Under the pieces are notes generated by a model. It did not search any database, was not told the DNA's origin, and saw nothing but the letters and a program-made list of their open reading frames with translations. A stretch of 64,000 bases of DNA from JAVBMU01 sp031552185 (GTDB taxonomy: Bacteria > Actinomycetota > Actinomycetes > Actinomycetales > Cellulomonadaceae), in assembly GCA_031552185.1 (NCBI GenBank), contig JAVBMU010000046.1, positions 24,824 through 88,823 on the forward strand, read 5' to 3'. Below are positions 60,625 through 64,000 of this stretch, piece by piece; the stretch's first letter is position 1; each line of letters begins with the position of its first letter. The translations under genes and the position numbers were made by a program.

Positions 60625-61050
60625 AACCTTCCTCGCAAATCTGGGCGATGCCGTGCGTCCGGGACAGCCTATTGCCTTTCTTGTCGATTGCCGACACGGC
60701 GGGACGGGCCGCAGCGGCCGGGCGCGGCGGGGCGCCGTTCCGCCGGCGCCCCGGCCCGCGAATCGCGCTTCGGGCCGGTGCCTCGGCGCGCGGACGGGCC
60801 GATCCCGATGGCCCGCCGCGGGGTCGGTGGGCCATCGGCACCCCCTCGCGGCGGAGCGAAACGGCGCGGCGTCGGCGGTCACAACGCCCGCGGCGCCCGC
60901 CCGTGTGGCCGACGCCGGACAGTCCATTCTTGCCGGCGGGAGTAAGGAATTCGGGTGTTCGACGCGGGCCACAATTCCGGTTCCGCCGACGGCCGCCGAC
61001 CGAATTATCCGGGCTCGTTGAAGAATTGGGTGGGCCCGGCCGTGAGAAAT
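60625..61050. other. gene-less stretch upstream of the lipoprotein
   Basis: No coding frame is supported. It separates the 3' end of the XRE gene from the lipoprotein start and should hold the latter's promoter. No clear element seen. Confidence 0.45.
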
Positions 61051-61476
61051 TCAGTTGCGCGCGTCCGATCGACTATCCGATGAATATGTTGCGGGCTCGC
61101 CCTCGGCTACCGCCAATCGCGTGAACTCACCCTCGCGATCACCCGGTAGCCACCGGTCGTGGACGCTGCCCTCGCGCGTGCGTCGCATGATCTCAACCGC
61201 GAGCTGAAGATCTGACGCCGATCTCAACGCGCCGCGGCTCGCCATGCCGGTCGCCTCATCCTCCGTGATGAAGCCGCCGATCACAAGACCTTCAAGCAGA
61301 TCCCCGCCGAAGGCTCGCGCGATCGCTATCACAGTTGTCGCCGGGACCCGGCCCCGGTTGAACTGTCGCGTGAGCGTGCTCGGCTCGATTCCGGTCGCCA
61401 CTGCGATCGATCGCCAGGATGACCGTCGCGTCACGCGTTCGACGTAGGGGACGAGATCTTCGGCATTCAGGGTCAT
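61051..61476 (-). CDS. XRE-type transcriptional regulator
   Basis: A 141-residue protein with a helix-turn-helix at about 15-55 (RRSSWRSIAVATGIEPSTL, TRQFNRGRVPATTVIAIARA) and a C-terminal part without a recognised domain (EDEATGMASRGALRSASDLQ). The ATG at 61476 lies 6 nt after a CATTGT -10 in a good promoter, so the transcript is probably leaderless; an ATG at 61494 would lie inside that promoter. A CGGTTG-T-CAACCG palindrome overlaps the -35, suggesting autorepression. Confidence 0.78.
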   Translation of the reverse strand: MTLNAEDLVPYVERVTRRSSWRSIAVATGIEPSTLTRQFNRGRVPATTVIAIARAFGGDLLEGLVIGGFITEDEATGMASRGALRSASDLQLAVEIMRRTREGSVHDRWLPGDREGEFTRLAVAEGEPATYSSDSRSDARN

Positions 61477-61879
61477 GAACCGACAATGGGCCATCTTTGC
61501 AACGGTTGTCAACCGCCCTGACGGCAGAAAACCGTAGTGTCGGGCAATCATACGCGCAGCGGTGCAAAGCTGTGCGCCGGGGTGACGTCGCCGCGCCGGA
61601 TGTGGTGACACAGTGCAACATAGAGATTCATGAGTGCAACACTTCGCATTCGAGACCGCCGTCGCCCACGCCGGCGGGCGGACGCCGGCCGGCGGGCGGA
61701 GGGGCGGCCGGCGGGCGGAGGGGCGGGCCGAGCGACCGCAATCCGGCGCCGAGGGCGCGCCGATCCGCATCAGTCGGCCCGGGATGTGGCGGAATGGGCG
61801 ACCTAACAGGCTGACGCCGAACATCTGGTATGGGACGATGCGTCCAAGCTCTGTACCGATCGGCGAAACGGTGTTGACC
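61477..61879. other. divergent intergenic region between the XRE gene and the DUF4190 gene
   Basis: Contains the XRE promoter (listed) and presumably that of the plus-strand gene. The frame of the latter is open across 61634-61879 but the sequence is Arg/Gly-rich repeat (CGGGCGGAGGGGCGGCC-like) and unlikely to be translated. Confidence 0.45.
61483..61515 (-). promoter_or_regulatory. leaderless promoter and operator of the XRE gene
   Basis: On the minus strand TTGACA (61507-61512) and CATTGT (61483-61488) are 18 bp apart, and the ATG follows 6 nt later. The 13-bp palindrome CGGTTGTCAACCG (61503-61515) covers the -35 box. Confidence 0.6.
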
Positions 61880-62881
61880 ATGTCTGATCCCTCGGCCGGC
61901 CCGTACACCTCTCCGGGCACGCTTCGGGTCGTCCCGGCCGGCGATGTCGCTTCCGTCCCGCCCACCCACGGTTCGGCGTTTCAACAGGCAGCGCCGCTGG
62001 AGGATCCGGGCGCGCCCACCGTCAGACCGACAGCCGCGCCGGAGCAGCCCACGTACGGACCCCTGCCGGAATACCGGTGGACGCAGGACATCCGGGCGCT
62101 CGCGTTTGTGCAGCCATCGGGGGACCCGAGCGAATCGCCGTACGCCACCGGGCAGTCCGCCGCCGAAGTCGTCCCGCCGGTCTACACGGACGAAACGCCA
62201 CATTGGAGCGGCCCGGGTCTCTTCGCTCCACTGGCGGGCGGCCGCCGACCGGGCGGGTCCGCATCCGGCGACCCGGCCTTCGGCCCGAGCCCGACGGTCT
62301 CCGCGCGGCCGGGCGCCGCCACCATGCCCGGGGCCGCCGTCGCGCCGGCGAGTGCCGCGGGCGCCCAGCGCCCGGGTGCGCAGACCGCGGGCGCCCAACT
62401 TGCGGGTGCCGAGTTCGCCGACCAAGAGGTGCGCAGCCGCCGGTGGCCCGTCGGCCCGCGGATGGATATCGTCTCGCTTGCCGCGCTGGCCGCCGCGCTC
62501 CTCGCGCTCGGGCCGGTCGCCATCCTCCTGGGGTGGCTCGGTCTGCGTCGAACCCGGCGCGGGCGACCCGGCCGAATGGCCGCCGTGACCGCCATGGTCC
62601 TGGGCGTACTTGAGACCGCCTTCTTCCTGATCATCAGCGTCATGGCGCTGCAGACCTCGTCCCACAACACCTTCGGCGACGACGCCCGGCTCGACGCGCT
62701 GTGGCGCACCTGCGAGGCCGGCGGCCCGCAGGGGTGCGACGAACTGCAGCGACTTGCGCCGGCGGGCACGGAATACGAGCGGTTCGGGGACACCTGCGGC
62801 GGCCGGTACCAGGCGGACGGCACCTATGCGCTCGGCTGCACAGACCGGATGAACGTCCCGCGGTCGGCGGCCGCGGGCTGA
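61880..62881 (+). CDS. DUF4190-type membrane protein with a Cys-containing C-terminal domain
   Basis: A 333-residue protein. The first 190 residues are low-complexity (Pro/Ala/Gly). Two transmembrane helices follow in a DUF4190 arrangement (DIVSLAALAAALLALGPVAI and TAMVLGVLETAFFLIISVMA) with the basic LRRTRRGRPGRM loop between. The extracellular end has CEAGGPQGCDELQRLAPAGT, YERFGDTCGGRY and ALGCTDRM, a four-Cys pattern common in actinobacterial membrane proteins. The ATG at 61880 lacks a good ribosome site; ATG 61838 and GTG 61871 are alternatives. Function unknown. Confidence 0.7.
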   Translation: MSDPSAGPYTSPGTLRVVPAGDVASVPPTHGSAFQQAAPLEDPGAPTVRPTAAPEQPTYGPLPEYRWTQDIRALAFVQPSGDPSESPYATGQSAAEVVPPVYTDETPHWSGPGLFAPLAGGRRPGGSASGDPAFGPSPTVSARPGAATMPGAAVAPASAAGAQRPGAQTAGAQLAGAEFADQEVRSRRWPVGPRMDIVSLAALAAALLALGPVAILLGWLGLRRTRRGRPGRMAAVTAMVLGVLETAFFLIISVMALQTSSHNTFGDDARLDALWRTCEAGGPQGCDELQRLAPAGTEYERFGDTCGGRYQADGTYALGCTDRMNVPRSAAAG

Positions 62882-62908
62882 CCGCGCGGCCCCGGGCCGA
62901 CGCTGGAC

Positions 62909-62924
62909 GAGTGATTCCGAATTG
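62909..62924 (+). repeat. GAGTGATTCCGAATTG, dispersed motif, left copy
   Basis: One mismatch to the copies at 25528-25543 and 63215-63230. Lies 28 nt after the stop of the DUF4190 gene in the same orientation. Confidence 0.7.
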
Positions 62925-62964
62925 TGGGGTCGAACGCGCGCCTGACGACGCATCGGCGGCGGGT

Positions 62965-63060
62965 GCCAAGGCGCCGAGGTAGATCCGTGGCGTCGCCGAA
63001 CCGGCGTGTCGGGCGCGCTACGGCTCTACCTCGCGCGGCACGGCTCTACCTCGCGCGGCC
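62965..63060. repeat. dispersed GAGGTAGATCCGT repeat, third copy
   Basis: Begins GCCAAGGCGCCGAGGTAGAT and matches the reverse complement of 46441-46534. The right end carries GCACGGCTCTACCTCGCGCG twice in near-tandem. Confidence 0.8.
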
Positions 63061-63214
63061 ACAGGCCCCGGCCGACGCGACTTCGCGCTCACGACCGCCG
63101 CCCATGGCACCACTCACCGAGACGCAGGACCCGCTCATCTCGTGTCGGGCGATGCGCGCCCTCAGCTGAGGTTTGCTACGGCCTCCGGGCAGTTCGTGAG
63201 GGTCGCCGCCGCCG

Positions 63215-63230
63215 CAATTCGGAATCGCTC
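63215..63230 (-). repeat. GAGCGATTCCGAATTG, dispersed motif, inverted right copy
   Basis: Exact 16-base match on the minus strand to the copy after the threonine aldolase gene (25528-25543), with extended similarity (TGAG before, GCGGC-like after). Lies about 80 nt beyond the sbcC stop, in the sbcC direction. Confidence 0.75.
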
Positions 63231-63309
63231 ATTCGGGCCCCGGGGCTGACCTTGGGCCCGGGCGGGCTCCACCCGCGGGCTGGCCCCGCGGCCCTGGGCC
63301 GGACTCGGC

Positions 63310-64000
63310 TCACGCCCGGACGGTGAGCGTGCTGCCGCCGGCGGGCAGGCAGCGCACCTCGACCCGTTCGGCGATCGTCTGCTTCATGGCCTCGACATGG
63401 GAGACGACGCCGACCACGCGGCCCGCGGCCCGGAGTCGCCCGAGGGCGGTCAGCACGGTGTCGAGGGATTCGGCGTCCAGCGTGCCGAATCCCTCGTCGA
63501 CGAAGAGCGTCCCGAGTTCGACGCCGCCCGCCTCCGCCGAGACGACGTCGGCGAGGCCCAGTGCCAGGCAGAGCGACACGTAGAAGGTCTCCCCACCGGA
63601 CAGCGTGCGCGGATCACGGGCCTCCTCGACGACGTGGTCCATGACCCGCAGAGCCAGCCCCACCTTGCGGGCCCGCACGTCCTCGCGCAGTTCGGTCCGC
63701 TCCAACTCGTAGCGCCCGCCGGAGATCTCCCGCAGTCGCTCATTCGCGGCGGCGACCACGTCCTCGAACTGACGGATCAACACGTAGGTCGCCAGCGACA
63801 GGCCCTTGGCGTTGTCACCCCCGACCCCACCGGTGAGCGCCGCCATCCGCAGCACCGGCGCCGCGCGCCGACGGACGGCGTCGGCCGCCGCCACGGCGAC
63901 CTGGATCGATTCCGCCGCCACGCGCGCGGCCCGCGCCCGGCGCTGCTCGTGCGCCAGGCGGCCGGCCGCGTCCCGCGCTCGTGCGTCGGCGGTCGCCGCG
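63310..64000 (-). CDS. sbcC: exonuclease subunit SbcC, C-terminal part (runs off the window)
   Basis: The frame is open to the right edge, giving 230 C-terminal residues. The SMC-type ABC half is clear: an Arg/Ala-rich coiled-coil end, SLATYVLIRQFEDVVAAANE, signature DPRTLSGGETFYVSLCLALG, Walker B LGTLFVDEGFGTLDAESLD, and a switch VVGVVSHVEAMKQTI. This matches SbcC, the ATPase of the SbcCD nuclease that opens DNA hairpins and processes ends. The N-terminal half and sbcD would lie beyond 64000. Confidence 0.92.
   Translation of the reverse strand, partial: AATADARARDAAGRLAHEQRRARAARVAAESIQVAVAAADAVRRRAAPVLRMAALTGGVGGDNAKGLSLATYVLIRQFEDVVAAANERLREISGGRYELERTELREDVRARKVGLALRVMDHVVEEARDPRTLSGGETFYVSLCLALGLADVVSAEAGGVELGTLFVDEGFGTLDAESLDTVLTALGRLRAAGRVVGVVSHVEAMKQTIAERVEVRCLPAGGSTLTVRA

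Larger units (their letters stand above)
62882..63309. other. intergenic region between convergent genes carrying two repeat families
   Basis: No coding frame supported. It holds inverted copies of the GAGYGATTCCGAATTG motif near its two ends (62909-62924, 63215-63230) and a copy of the GAGGTAGATCCGT element between them (62965-63060). Confidence 0.6.

Overview
High-GC actinobacterial chromosome. The strong GC bias, GTG starts, four-base stop/start overlaps, leaderless-looking promoters, a VanZ protein, a DUF2993 (LmeA-type) protein, LprG-like lipoproteins and ECF sigma factors with low-complexity tails all point to Actinomycetota. The sequence alone does not fix the genus. I see no rRNA, tRNA, CRISPR array, integrase or transposase, so this looks like chromosomal backbone with lineage-specific inserts.

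Layout. 1-9.1 kb: nitrate/nitrite MFS transporter, LysE exporter, a 2-oxo-acid dehydrogenase operon (E1 alpha, E1 beta, E2) behind a striking operator-like array, then an aromatic/histidinol-phosphate aminotransferase flanked by two paralogous XRE regulators. 9.1-19 kb: YvlD/holin-type membrane protein, an E. coli-type PurB, a 1155-residue secreted CotH protein with two PA14 modules, a ScyD-like secreted propeller protein, a PrmC-related methyltransferase and VanZ. 19-24 kb: an unusual locus with two head-to-head 20-bp repeat arrays, an ECF sigma factor with a pentapeptide minisatellite tail, a degenerate ADP-ribosylglycohydrolase with a zinc ribbon, and a long protein joining sigma region 4 to an anti-sigma zinc finger without sigma region 2. 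24-34 kb: threonine aldolase, two tandem PiT phosphate transporters each behind 11-nt PHO-box repeats, a pseudokinase-like APH protein, an Aer-type PAS protein without an MCP domain, an AAA ATPase with repeated ribosome-binding sites, and a lipoprotein. 34-42 kb: a branched-chain amino acid (liv) ABC operon and cspA with a structured leader. 42-49.6 kb: nuclease-helicase, Vsr endonuclease, amino acid permease, inositol monophosphatase. 49.6-57.6 kb: three tandem SpoIIE-type phosphatases (the middle one catalytically degenerate) and a polar amino acid ABC operon. 57.8-64 kb: winged-helix protein, DUF2993 protein, lipoproteins, XRE regulator, DUF4190 protein, and the 3' part of sbcC, which runs off the window.

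How the genes fit together. Branched-chain amino acid uptake (liv) and oxidation of the derived keto acids (E1/E2) are both present. The phosphate transporters probably respond to PhoP. Regulation is a strong theme: several enzyme folds have lost catalytic residues (ADP-ribosylglycohydrolase, middle phosphatase, APH kinase) and may act as binding or regulatory proteins.

The best candidates for something undescribed are the 19.1-24.0 kb sigma/zinc-finger/ADP-ribosylglycohydrolase locus with its repeat arrays, the phosphatase/pseudophosphatase cluster, and two small dispersed intergenic repeat families (one around GAGGTAGATCCGT, one around GAGCGATTCCGAATTG).
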